Assembly: GCA_903878475.1 (NCBI GenBank)
Contig: CAIRHQ010000181.1
Span: 1 to 34,718 of the forward strand
Length of the DNA stretch: 34,718 nt
Direction: 5' to 3'
Origin: an uncultured Bacteroidota bacterium
GTDB lineage: Bacteria > Bacteroidota > Bacteroidia > Chitinophagales > Chitinophagaceae
The notes beneath the pieces were generated by a model. That model saw only the letters and a program-made list of their open reading frames with translations, was not told the origin of the DNA and ran no database searches. Positions within the stretch are counted from its first letter, which is position 1; each line of letters opens with the position of its first letter. Position numbers and translations under genes: made by a program. Positions 8,150-17,140 of this stretch are shown piece after piece.

Positions 8150-8950
8150 CTATTTAGCTAACGGCTGATTGTAAAGCACCAAGGGTTTACCGGTTACCGG
8201 ATTGCTCATGATGCTGGTAGATACATCAAATACTTTGCTGATCAGATCCTCATTGATCAATGTTTCAGAAGAGCCCTGCGCAATCAGTTCACCTGCTTTC
8301 ATGAAAAATAATTGATCGGCATATTGAATGGCCAAGTTGATATCATGCATCACTGCAATGATCACAGTATTGGCATCACAGAAAGAACTGGCTATTTGTA
8401 AAAACTCTTGTTGGTAATTGATGTCTAAACTTGTCAAAGGCTCATCCAGAAAAAGATAACGGAATCCATCAGCAGGCTTTTCCCATATTTGAGCCAATAC
8501 CCTTGCAAACTGCACCCGCTGCTTCTCTCCCCCACTCAAGGTCAAATAATTTCTGTTGCGAAAATCGAGCAGGTGCATTCGCTCCATCACTGCATGGCAT
8601 ATCTCGTGATCTTTTTTATTGGGTTGAAAATGGAAATGCGGATAACGCCCCATCATCACCACTTCTTCTACCAGCAGTGGAAAACTTAATTCTGGTTGCT
8701 GACTCATTACGGCGCGATAACAGGCCAGCGTTTCTTTGCTGATCTGTTCAAGTGGAGTGCCTGCATAACTAATATTACCATCATATCGATTCAACTCACC
8801 ACTAAATATTTTCAAAAAACTGGATTTGCCCGAGCCATTGGGCCCCAGGATCATATTGAATTTGCCGGGAAGAAAATCTGCATTGATCCCATCCAGGATC
8901 AGTTTTTTTCCAATGCGATAATAGATATTACGGGTGCTAAGCATGCTCAC
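8150..8950 (-). CDS. hmuV: Heme ABC transporter ATP-binding protein
   Basis: Walker A GPNGSGKSS, signature LSGGEKQRVQFARVLAQ, Walker B YLFLDEP; adjacent to a FecCD permease. Confidence 0.88.
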   Translation of the reverse strand: MSMLSTRNIYYRIGKKLILDGINADFLPGKFNMILGPNGSGKSSFLKIFSGELNRYDGNISYAGTPLEQISKETLACYRAVMSQQPELSFPLLVEEVVMMGRYPHFHFQPNKKDHEICHAVMERMHLLDFRNRNYLTLSGGEKQRVQFARVLAQIWEKPADGFRYLFLDEPLTSLDINYQQEFLQIASSFCDANTVIIAVMHDINLAIQYADQLFFMKAGELIAQGSSETLINEDLISKVFDVSTSIMSNPVTGKPLVLYNQPLAK

Positions 8951-9989
8951 CTCCTTTGTTTTGCATCAGGTCGAACCGCTTCAGCAGGATGATAAAGACA
9001 GGAGCCCCCACAATTGAAGTAATGATCCCAATCGGCAATTCAGCCGGCGCCAGCAATAATCTTGCGCACATATCTGCCAGCGTGAGTAAGGCTGCACCCA
9101 ATAAGATGGCAGCAGGTAACAAACGTTTATTATCACTACCGATCAATAACCTCAATACATGCGGCACGATCAATCCCATGAAAGCGATCACACCCACAAA
9201 TGCCGTAGCCACCGCTACCATGGCCGTATTCAACAACATGATCCTTTTCTTCAATCGGTCTGGATCCACACCCAAGTATAAAGCCTCTTCTTCACCGAGT
9301 AACAAGGCATTCAATTGTTTTGAATAGCGGAATGAAATGATAAACCCGATCACTGCGATGGACCCCACAATAAAAACCTGTTGCCAGGAGGCCCCGGAAA
9401 AAGTTCCGAGGTTCCAGAACGTGATACTTCTTGCCTGTGGGTCACGGGCTATATAACTCATGAAACCGGTGCCGCTTAAACAAACGGCATTGATGGCAAT
9501 ACCGATCAGCAATAATGACAGCACGGATACACGCCGAGCATTCTTTGCTAACGAATACACGATAAAACTGGCCAGTAAAGCACCGCAAAATGCGGCAAGG
9601 GGAAGCAACCAGGGTCCGGTAAAACTTTTCATGGCAGGACTAAAAGCTGGTGCCAGTACAAAAACGATTGAAGCCCCCAATGCAGCACCGGAACTGGTAC
9701 CTACCAGCCCGGGTTCAACAATAGGATTGCGAAACAACCCTTGCATCAATACGCCGCTTACGGCCAGAATAGAACCTGTGATGGCACATAATAATACACG
9801 AGGTAAGCGCAACTGAATAAAAACACCTTCATAAATATTGCCTGCCGGCTTGCCCTGAAATAAATGCAACAAGGCATTGTACATATCAGCAACACTGATG
9901 GGCACTGCCCCAAAAGCAATGCCGGCAGTGAGTACAGCTATAAGCAGTACAAACAATGCAGGAAAAAAATATTTATTTTGTCGGAGCAA
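8937..9989 (-). CDS. hmuU: FecCD-family iron/heme ABC transporter permease
   Basis: 350 aa polytopic; RLPRVLLCAITGSILAVSGVLMQGLFRNPIVEPGLVGTSSGAALGA; GLIVPHVLRLLIGSDNKRLLPA. Confidence 0.9.
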   Translation of the reverse strand: MLRQNKYFFPALFVLLIAVLTAGIAFGAVPISVADMYNALLHLFQGKPAGNIYEGVFIQLRLPRVLLCAITGSILAVSGVLMQGLFRNPIVEPGLVGTSSGAALGASIVFVLAPAFSPAMKSFTGPWLLPLAAFCGALLASFIVYSLAKNARRVSVLSLLLIGIAINAVCLSGTGFMSYIARDPQARSITFWNLGTFSGASWQQVFIVGSIAVIGFIISFRYSKQLNALLLGEEEALYLGVDPDRLKKRIMLLNTAMVAVATAFVGVIAFMGLIVPHVLRLLIGSDNKRLLPAAILLGAALLTLADMCARLLLAPAELPIGIITSIVGAPVFIILLKRFDLMQNKGGEHA

Positions 9990-10866
9990 TGGTTGGTGTA
10001 TGTAAAAGGTTGATCAATTTAATGATATTAGCTCCCGAACGCGGGCCAAAATAAACGATATCATGTTCTTCAAATCGTACAATGCGTTTATTCTTTCCGG
10101 CGTTGGTAAGGGCCACTCCGGGAACACTGCTGATGAATTTATCCATGGTACCCATGCGATCAAATCCAAAATCGGTAGCAATGATGATATCCGGGTTGGC
10201 TAATGCCACTGCTTCGGCACTCATTTCCCGGGCACCTTTTCCATCATAGCTCGCAGGAGTACAACCAGCCAATCTTATCATTTTATCTCCCACCCCATTT
10301 CTTCCGCTCATCACAAAATAGTTATTGTTGCGTAATCCAAAATGAATGATCATCACTTTCAATGAATCTTTCAGTTGTAGGGATTTCAATGTATCGGCTG
10401 CACGGGCTAAGCCTGCTTCCATATCCGAAATGACCGAATCAGCTTTTTTACTTACACCAAAGAACTGTCCTAATTCTTTCAGCAATAATTTAGCACTATC
10501 GATGGTATTGGCACCGCCGAATGCTTTTATATTCAATCCGGCTTTTGTGATCTGGGGCAATACTGTTTCCGGACCAATATCGTTGCTGTGGATCACCAGG
10601 TCGGGATTCATAGCAATAATGCCTTCTGGATTCAATGCGCGGTGGTACCCCACTGTTTTCAATAGTTTGGCACTATCGGGATAAGTACTGCTGAGGTCAA
10701 CGGCCACCAGGTCATGGCCCTTACCCAGGGCAAAAACCATTTCGGTAAGTTGCTTCGACAAACACACAATGCGCATGTCCTTTGTACCATCAATTTCTTT
10801 ATTGCCAAAACGACCACAAGAAAATAAGCTGGCAGCAAGTATCAGAAAAGGGATTATTTTTTTCAT
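9973..10866 (-). CDS. hmuT: Heme/iron ABC transporter substrate-binding lipoprotein
   Basis: Lipobox ASLFSCG; RIVCLSKQLTEMVFALG, VGYHRALNPEGIIAMNPDLVI, a periplasmic binding protein fold. Confidence 0.85.
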   Translation of the reverse strand: MKKIIPFLILAASLFSCGRFGNKEIDGTKDMRIVCLSKQLTEMVFALGKGHDLVAVDLSSTYPDSAKLLKTVGYHRALNPEGIIAMNPDLVIHSNDIGPETVLPQITKAGLNIKAFGGANTIDSAKLLLKELGQFFGVSKKADSVISDMEAGLARAADTLKSLQLKDSLKVMIIHFGLRNNNYFVMSGRNGVGDKMIRLAGCTPASYDGKGAREMSAEAVALANPDIIIATDFGFDRMGTMDKFISSVPGVALTNAGKNKRIVRFEEHDIVYFGPRSGANIIKLINLLHTPTIAPTK

Positions 10867-10872
10867 ATTTCA

Positions 10873-10913
10873 ATTTTAAATAAAAAGGGCAGTTATCAAT
10901 CAACTGCCCTTTT
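10873..10913 (-). terminator. Intrinsic terminator or attenuator between the TonB receptor and hmuT
   Basis: Minus strand AAAAGGGCAGTT-N7-AACTGCCCTTTT, with the stem followed by TTTTTATTT; 12-bp perfect arms (10883-10894 / 10902-10913). Confidence 0.75.
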
Positions 10914-10919
10914 ATGATG

Positions 10920-13370
10920 TTAAAAATTATACTTCACATTCACGCCGCCATAAGCATTTGCTTTAAGCGGGGCAGGCAAATAAGCATCGGGCAATTGGTT
11001 GGCAAATACCATATATGGATACTGAGTTTTGGTGATATTGTCTACCCCAAAAAATGCATCCAGATCAATATGATTATTCAGTGATTTCCTGAAACCGATC
11101 TTTCCGTTCACCAGATTATAACTGGCTGCTTTACGTAAGATATTCACATTGCTGATGTTTTCAAAACCAATATTTACGCCATCCTTGTACAGGTGATATA
11201 CATTCAGATACAAACCATTGTTGAGGCCTACATCAACACCCCAGGTATTGGCGATCTTAGGAACACCAAACACATTCAAGCCACTATAATCCGTGGTTAT
11301 GATATTAGAAGTGGTGGAACCTGATTTATAAATAAAATTCTTGTATTTAAAATCGCTGTAAGCAAAATTGAGGAAGGGGGTAATATTTGCGATCAATCCT
11401 TTTCCGTCTTTCACCACTGCATATTTCAGCAAGGCTTCAATACCATTATGATCCTGTTCGCCACCATTTACTACATAACTATATGCAGTAGTGGTGTTGT
11501 TCAGCTGCACAGATACATTGGTCATTTTATTGGAGAAAACAGCATGGAAATAAGCCAACTGATAATTCAACTTACTGTTAAGCAAAGAGCCCTTGGTTCC
11601 TAATTCAAACTGACTGCCTCTTTCTGGCTTCAATGCCGAATTGAGTCTGGCTGTTGCCGCTGTTGCCGGTGAAGCAACCACCGGAGTTACAATATAGAAA
11701 TAGGCACTAATGGGTGCTTTATAACCGGTGCTATAAGAAGCATACACAGAGAAATTCTTATTGAATACTTTATTCACTGCGAAATGTGGCGACACCATAT
11801 TCTTGTAGCTAGTATCAAATTCAGAAGGCTTGGTTGCTGTTGCCGGATTCAATCGATCCTGCAGGTAGATCTTCATATTGCTGAATCCGAGTCCTGCTGT
11901 AAATGACAGATCATTTGGCAGTCCTAATGTCCATTCAGTAAATTCAGAAGTGGTATTGGTAATGGTGAATACATTCGAAGTAGTGGCATTGATCACCCAA
12001 TAAGGTTTTCCGATGGCCCATCCATTGGTTGTGGTATCCAACGGATTTTGTTTCATATTGTATCCGATCGTGTTGGCATGCTGGTGTTGTGTTTCAATTC
12101 CGGTGATACCACTGAGTGAAATTTTAGGGCTCAGGTTGAACTTGGTATTGAATGTAGAACGAAGTCCGATATTGATAGGCGCTTTATCGGTCCAACCAGC
12201 TGCCGAACTCACGTTCTGGTTTTGGCCTGTACCAAAAACAGTGGTAGAGTTAGAAAAATTATTGTTGAAAGAATAATTATGACTAATCCCTGCACGGTAG
12301 CTGATCACATTGCTATGTCCGTTCCTTTTAATGTAATCAACATTCCCTACACTGTAATCCTTGCTCTCGTATTGCGTGGTGGTGAGTTCGCCTCCGCGTT
12401 GATCGTAGCTGTTGGTATAGCCAAAATAAGTACTGATATTCTGTTTGGCATTGGGTTGAAATTCGCCCACAAAATTTACAAATTGTTTATCGGAACGGGT
12501 ATGCACCATATAACCATCTACGTGCTGGTTGCCATAGTTCAGCAGTATGGAAGACTTCTCAGTACCCATAGAAAAATGTGTGGTAAAACGACGCAAGCCA
12601 TAGCTGCCCAGTAAGATATCCTGTCCAAGGGTCGTTTGCCCCTTAACCGCTTTTACTGTTTTAAGGTTCACGGCACCCGCAATAGCCAGTCCGTATAAAG
12701 TACCCGCTGGCCCCTTGGTGACTTCCACATTGGCTACCGAACCAAAGTCGATATCATCCATCAGGGTAATGCCTTCTGCATCAGTAACCGGAATGCCATT
12801 GAGGTAAACTTTATATCCTTGTCCGTCGAAATTGCTGCTTACGCCCCTGGTTCCACGAGTACCATTGCCGTATCCGCGTAAATTAAATTGTTGCCCTGCA
12901 GCCACAGATCTTCTTTGCATACTCACACCGGGAATATTAGCATTAATGGCATCATCCAGGAATAAGCCCACACCCCTTTTTAATTCTACGGGAGTTAGTT
13001 TACTGATGGAGGCAGGCTGATACAGCAATGATTTATTGCTATTAGACGTAGCCGTTACTTCCACTTCTCCCAGGGTACCGGCAGTAGGGCTAAGGCGAAT
13101 ATTCAGTACCTCATCACAATTTTTAATGGTGAGTTTTCTCAATTCATATCCCACATGAGTGATTGTGATCGAAGTAGCTTTGCTGCAGTCGAATGAAAAA
13201 TTCCCTTCATTGTCACTGGTTGTACCAGTAGCCCCTGTACCGGTGATGGTGGCACCTGCCAAGGGATTATTATTTTCGGCATCCACGATTTTCCCTTTCA
13301 GTTTTGTTTGGGCAATGGAGGCCAGGGTGATGAAATTCAAAATCAGTATGGTAATAATTCTGCGTGTCAT
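10920..13370 (-). CDS. TonB-dependent receptor (heme/iron type) with N-terminal carboxypeptidase-like domain
   Basis: KLKGKIVDAENNNPLAGATITGTGATGTTSDNEGNFSF, plug domain, C-terminal beta strand ...GGVNVKYNF. The ORF track start 13436 is probably too long; MTRRIITILILNFITLASIAQ at 13370 is a signal peptide. Confidence 0.92.
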   Translation of the reverse strand: MTRRIITILILNFITLASIAQTKLKGKIVDAENNNPLAGATITGTGATGTTSDNEGNFSFDCSKATSITITHVGYELRKLTIKNCDEVLNIRLSPTAGTLGEVEVTATSNSNKSLLYQPASISKLTPVELKRGVGLFLDDAINANIPGVSMQRRSVAAGQQFNLRGYGNGTRGTRGVSSNFDGQGYKVYLNGIPVTDAEGITLMDDIDFGSVANVEVTKGPAGTLYGLAIAGAVNLKTVKAVKGQTTLGQDILLGSYGLRRFTTHFSMGTEKSSILLNYGNQHVDGYMVHTRSDKQFVNFVGEFQPNAKQNISTYFGYTNSYDQRGGELTTTQYESKDYSVGNVDYIKRNGHSNVISYRAGISHNYSFNNNFSNSTTVFGTGQNQNVSSAAGWTDKAPINIGLRSTFNTKFNLSPKISLSGITGIETQHQHANTIGYNMKQNPLDTTTNGWAIGKPYWVINATTSNVFTITNTTSEFTEWTLGLPNDLSFTAGLGFSNMKIYLQDRLNPATATKPSEFDTSYKNMVSPHFAVNKVFNKNFSVYASYSTGYKAPISAYFYIVTPVVASPATAATARLNSALKPERGSQFELGTKGSLLNSKLNYQLAYFHAVFSNKMTNVSVQLNNTTTAYSYVVNGGEQDHNGIEALLKYAVVKDGKGLIANITPFLNFAYSDFKYKNFIYKSGSTTSNIITTDYSGLNVFGVPKIANTWGVDVGLNNGLYLNVYHLYKDGVNIGFENISNVNILRKAASYNLVNGKIGFRKSLNNHIDLDAFFGVDNITKTQYPYMVFANQLPDAYLPAPLKANAYGGVNVKYNF

Positions 13371-13419
13371 AATTATAAAATGTAAATGGTGAAACAAATA
13401 GATATCATCACAAATCAGA

Positions 13420-13439
13420 TGTATGTTATTAAACATACA
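13420..13439. promoter_or_regulatory. Candidate operator upstream of the TonB receptor gene
   Basis: TGTATGTT-ATTA-AACATACA, 8-bp perfect arms, about 50 bp before the predicted ATG. Confidence 0.5.
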
Positions 13440-13476
13440 GTTGCGATGAAATCAAATAAAATAAATAAATGAAAAC

Positions 13477-14007
13477 CTATGCCCGGGGTGGCATTTTATT
13501 CACCTTCAGAAAAGAGGATATAAGTTTATCTGAAGTTTCAGTATAAACCAATTGAGTAAAAAACCTGTTTGCTTCTATTGGAACCAGTTCATGATTAATG
13601 AAGTCTGTCAATTGAAATTTAAATTGGTGCCTGCTGCCTTTTCCATTGGAACTTGCTTCATTTCCAGTTTGGGCATTATTGGCCAGATTTTTTATGATGG
13701 CATCTTCTCTGGAATCTTCCAGGCAGTATAAATAAGTAGCTCCATCTTTTACGGATGATTTAGCCACATCATACAGTTTCCCATTCAGGTAAAATTCCTT
13801 CCCCTCTTCTTCCCAGGAAATGGCGTTGCTGTTTTTTTCGAGAACAATAATTTGATAAGATTGATCTGGCAATCCGGCCAGCATAGCGGCTTTCATCTCA
13901 TGCTGAGCCGCTGCTCTTTCGCCTACATAGAAGAAATAGTAACCCATCTGGCATGCAAAAACCAGTAATAAGCAGGAGATGGTTAATATTTTACGCAAAT
14001 CACTCAA
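13477..14007 (-). CDS. Hypothetical membrane-anchored protein upstream of the TonB receptor
   Basis: 176 aa; N-terminal TM (ILTISCLLLVFACQMGYYFFYV). Predicted start is TTG; a TATTTTTG box (14018-14025) lies only about 10 nt upstream, so the start is uncertain. Confidence 0.7.
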   Translation of the reverse strand: MSDLRKILTISCLLLVFACQMGYYFFYVGERAAAQHEMKAAMLAGLPDQSYQIIVLEKNSNAISWEEEGKEFYLNGKLYDVAKSSVKDGATYLYCLEDSREDAIIKNLANNAQTGNEASSNGKGSRHQFKFQLTDFINHELVPIEANRFFTQLVYTETSDKLISSFLKVNKMPPRA

Positions 14008-14075
14008 TTGTAAGCCTCAAAAATATTGAATTTTATGATATTTAGTTCAGGTGGAAATGAGCTGTAAAAAAATAC

Positions 14076-14816
14076 TTATTTCTCAAACAGCCAGGCAAAT
14101 GGGCGGAATGGCTTTTCGGTATGGAGGTTGAATTTATCGATGCTGTTCTTTTTGATAAACGATATGGCTTCCTCCACTGAATCGGTGACCAGAAAAAGTG
14201 ACATATCTGAATCGGAGATGGTACCCGCAGCCTTCATCACAGCGATATGTTTCACCAGTTCCTGATGAAATTCTTTGCAAAAAATAACGATGGGAAATTC
14301 ACTGATCTTTTTTGTTTGGATCAGGGTGATGGCTTCAAAATATTCATCGAGGGTGCCGAATCCTCCAGGCATTACCACGAAGGCATAAGAGTATTTTATG
14401 AGCAATGTTTTACGCACAAAAAAGTAGCGAATATTCACCCATTTATCGAGGTAGGGATTTGGCTTTTGTTCCATGGGCAGTACAATATTGCAGCCTACAC
14501 TTCTACCACCTACTTGTTTTGCCCCTTTGTTGGCGGCTTCCATGATACCCGGACCGCCACCGGTCATGATGGTGAACCCCAATTGGGCAATTCTTCCCGA
14601 AACGGTTTCGGTAAGCTCATAATAAGGATGCCCGTCTTTAAAACGGGCAGAACCAAAAACGGTAACACAGGGGCCTACGAAATGCAATGCCCTGAACCCT
14701 TTGATAAATTCAAATAATACTTTAATGGAAAAGGCGAAATCTTTCCAGCGGCTTTGGGGACCTTCGAGGAACTTGATTTCCGACTTGATCTCAGGTTTGT
14801 CCTCCGGTGCTGTCAT
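14076..14816 (-). CDS. LOG family protein (TIGR00730-type Rossmann fold)
   Basis: MTGGGPGIMEAANKGAKQVGGRSVGCNI and MPGGFGTLDEYFEAITLIQT. Confidence 0.92.
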   Translation of the reverse strand: MTAPEDKPEIKSEIKFLEGPQSRWKDFAFSIKVLFEFIKGFRALHFVGPCVTVFGSARFKDGHPYYELTETVSGRIAQLGFTIMTGGGPGIMEAANKGAKQVGGRSVGCNIVLPMEQKPNPYLDKWVNIRYFFVRKTLLIKYSYAFVVMPGGFGTLDEYFEAITLIQTKKISEFPIVIFCKEFHQELVKHIAVMKAAGTISDSDMSLFLVTDSVEEAISFIKKNSIDKFNLHTEKPFRPFAWLFEK

Positions 14817-14862
14817 TGGCTATTGTACTTATCAGCCAGGCGGTTGGTAATTTCGATTACCC

Positions 14863-15489
14863 TTATACGTTATACGCCTTGGCTAGTTCACTTAGTTCTA
14901 AAATATTGTTTACTTCCAGTTTTTCAAACAACCTTGCCTTGTGTGTTCCGGCGGTAGAAGTATGGATATTGAGTGAATGAGAAATATCGCTAAGGGTCTT
15001 TCCTGATAACAAGAGCGAGGCGATCTCAAATTCTTTTGGAGAAAGCCTGTCGAATGGATTTACCGGGTTCCCTGATAAAGAATCCTCAGCCAGTTTATCG
15101 ATCAGGGTTTCACTGATGTACTTACGGTTATTGAGGATGATGTTGATGGCCCGTGTAATTTCATCCAAGGGTGCTTCTTTTGAAATAAATCCAAATGCGC
15201 CATCTTTCATGAAACGCTTCGCATATATATTTTCTGCACTCATCGAAAAGATCAGCACTTTGGTCTCTGGATAATTTTCGTGAATGTATTTCATCAACGC
15301 CAAACTATCGGTATTCGGCATTTGTATGTCGAGCATCACCAGGTCATACCGATTTTCTTTTAATTTGGCAATTGTACTATCACCATCGAAAGCCTCATGT
15401 ACTTCTGCAGGCTGGTAAATATCAGTCAACAGGGTCTTAATACCTGATCTTACAACGATATGATCATCAACTAAAAGGAACTTTTTCAT
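14863..15489 (-). CDS. Response regulator, NarL/LuxR family
   Basis: REC: LLVDDHIVVRSGIKTLL...DLVMLDIQMP; LuxR HTH: LSPKEFEIASLLLSGKTLSDISHSLNIHTSTAGTHKARLFEKL. Start MKKFLLVDD at 15489 is preferred over 15543. Confidence 0.9.
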   Translation of the reverse strand: MKKFLLVDDHIVVRSGIKTLLTDIYQPAEVHEAFDGDSTIAKLKENRYDLVMLDIQMPNTDSLALMKYIHENYPETKVLIFSMSAENIYAKRFMKDGAFGFISKEAPLDEITRAINIILNNRKYISETLIDKLAEDSLSGNPVNPFDRLSPKEFEIASLLLSGKTLSDISHSLNIHTSTAGTHKARLFEKLEVNNILELSELAKAYNV

Positions 15490-15902
15490 AATTTTTACAT
15501 AGTTAAGGATTACGGGGTTACATAAAGGTAGAATATATTCCACACAAAAAATATCAACTGCCGGGTGGACTAAAAAAATATGACATGAAATGTGCGATTT
15601 CTGGAAATTTTGAAGTCTACTATTTGAGTTCGTGGATTAAGTTTATTCGCAATTATTATAAACCTACAAAAAACAGTATCCCATGAAAGTCTTACCCAGC
15701 ATATATTTCAAACATTTTAGTGACAGAATTAAGATCAGCCATGATCTATTAATATACCCCTGTATTGCAGTCTCTGAAAAGACGGCTTGTAGTTATTTTT
15801 CTATCTAAAAAGGTATTTTATACTATTCGCCTAGGGTCTCTTTTTGAGCAGAATTCATAAAGGATGCTTTCAAAAACAGTAAAATTTGCAAATACTTCAT
15901 TA

Positions 15903-16817
15903 TCAACGTAATTCAGCAAAAAGCTTAAATGCCTGTTCCCGATCAAATAGATGAGTACCCTCATTCATGGTGGCCGCAGTGCCGCAAGCAATGCCAAATT
16001 TAAGGGTGTCTGATCTACTTGCCCCTTTCAACTGCATGTACAACATACCTGCCAGCATACTGTCGCCAGCTCCAACGGTACTCTTTTTTTCTACAGTTGG
16101 TGCCAGCACATAATCTTTCCCGGTGGAATCTACGAGCCAGGCTCCTTTAGGTCCCATGCTTACGGCTACCATTTCTGCATATCCCTCACTGATCAGTTTG
16201 GCGGCAGCAGCAGGCACTTCATCTTCTTCGATCCGATCGATCCCGATGATGGCGCATAACTCTCCCAAATTTGGTTTGATGAGAAAGGCTCCCTTCCCTT
16301 TTATCGCGTGCAAGGCTGGTCCGCTGGTATCAACGATATATTTTGCGCCTATTGCATTCGCTGCATCAGCAATACTTGCATAGATATTATCTGAAACCCC
16401 TTGGGGTATACTTCCGCTTGCCACAACAAATTCCGGAGCAAAAGCATGAAGTTGATCGATCAGGGTTTCGATGATCTGATCTTCTAAGGGCATTCCGGGA
16501 AAGGTGAATCTGTACTGGCGGTTGGTGCTTGTTTCCTGCATAACCCAGTTCTCGCGGGTTTCTACCTCAGTTTTCACAGCATGGTATTTTATTCCGGCTT
16601 TCCGCAATAATTCGTTCAACATATTGCCATTGTGCCCGCCCGAAGGGAATAAAGCCGTACTGCTGATATCTAATTTCATTAATGCCTTGCTTACATTGAT
16701 GCCTCCCCCGCCTGGTTCATACACAATTTCACTGCAACGCAATTTGGCTTCCGGCTGAAGGTTTTCTACCCGGCTACTTTTGTCAATACAAGGATTAAGG
16801 GTTATGGTTAGTACCAT
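15903..16817 (-). CDS. PfkB-family sugar kinase (1-/6-phosphofructokinase type)
   Basis: LTITLNPCIDKSSRV, EPGGGGINVSKAL, KPNLGEL, STVGAGDSMLAGML. Confidence 0.88.
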   Translation of the reverse strand: MVLTITLNPCIDKSSRVENLQPEAKLRCSEIVYEPGGGGINVSKALMKLDISSTALFPSGGHNGNMLNELLRKAGIKYHAVKTEVETRENWVMQETSTNRQYRFTFPGMPLEDQIIETLIDQLHAFAPEFVVASGSIPQGVSDNIYASIADAANAIGAKYIVDTSGPALHAIKGKGAFLIKPNLGELCAIIGIDRIEEDEVPAAAAKLISEGYAEMVAVSMGPKGAWLVDSTGKDYVLAPTVEKKSTVGAGDSMLAGMLYMQLKGASRSDTLKFGIACGTAATMNEGTHLFDREQAFKLFAELR

Positions 16818-16919
16818 CTTCTTTTTCTATAAAATTACACTTATTACCTGGTGACTTTGGGGCATTCTAACATAATACCCAACTGAATAATCAAAGCTAT
16901 TGCTGTTGTCATATATTTT

Positions 16920-16933
16920 TGATACGATTATCA
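16920..16933. promoter_or_regulatory. Candidate operator TGATA-N4-TATCA in the pfkB/microprotein divergent intergenic region
   Basis: TGATACGATTATCA, 5-4-5 perfect arms, with further symmetric CATATAT/ATATATG flanks. Confidence 0.35.
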
Positions 16934-16967
16934 TATATGCTGCTACATACCAGCCTTAGATAAGAGA

Positions 16968-16975
16968 TAATTTTG
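16968..16975 (+). promoter_or_regulatory. -7 box TAATTTTG upstream of the 47-aa ORF
   Basis: Perfect TAnnTTTG match 21 nt before the ATG at 16997; no obvious -33 box. Confidence 0.45.
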
Positions 16976-16996
16976 TTCCCTCAATCCAACCCTAAC

Positions 16997-17140
16997 ATGA
17001 AGCATTCATTATATACTGCAGGAATTTGTCTAATACTGGTATTGCTCTACCTATACGGATTGATCAGCAAGTCATTTCAAAACTCCCAAAACGGTCCACA
17101 ACAAAATAATTTGAAGGATCGAAACCTAAGAATGATCTAA
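16997..17140 (+). CDS. Putative single-pass membrane microprotein, 47 aa
   Basis: MKHSLYTAGICLILVLLYLYGLISKSFQNSQNGPQQNNLKDRNLRMI*; hydrophobic N-terminal helix, polar tail, preceded by a -7 box; below the size cut-off of the ORF track. Confidence 0.5.
   Translation: MKHSLYTAGICLILVLLYLYGLISKSFQNSQNGPQQNNLKDRNLRMI

Noticed and set aside
8431-10684. Plus-strand ORFs over hmuV/hmuU/hmuT
   Set aside because: Antisense to ABC transporter genes with clear motifs; low-complexity translations.
12013-13392. Plus-strand ORFs over the TonB receptor
   Set aside because: Antisense shadow ORFs in a confident 800-aa coding region.
13371-13436. Extended N-terminus of the TonB receptor ORF (MFNNIHLICDDIYLFHHLHFII)
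   Set aside because: A signal peptide begins at MTRRIITILIL; the extension would bury the signal sequence and overlaps the dyad.
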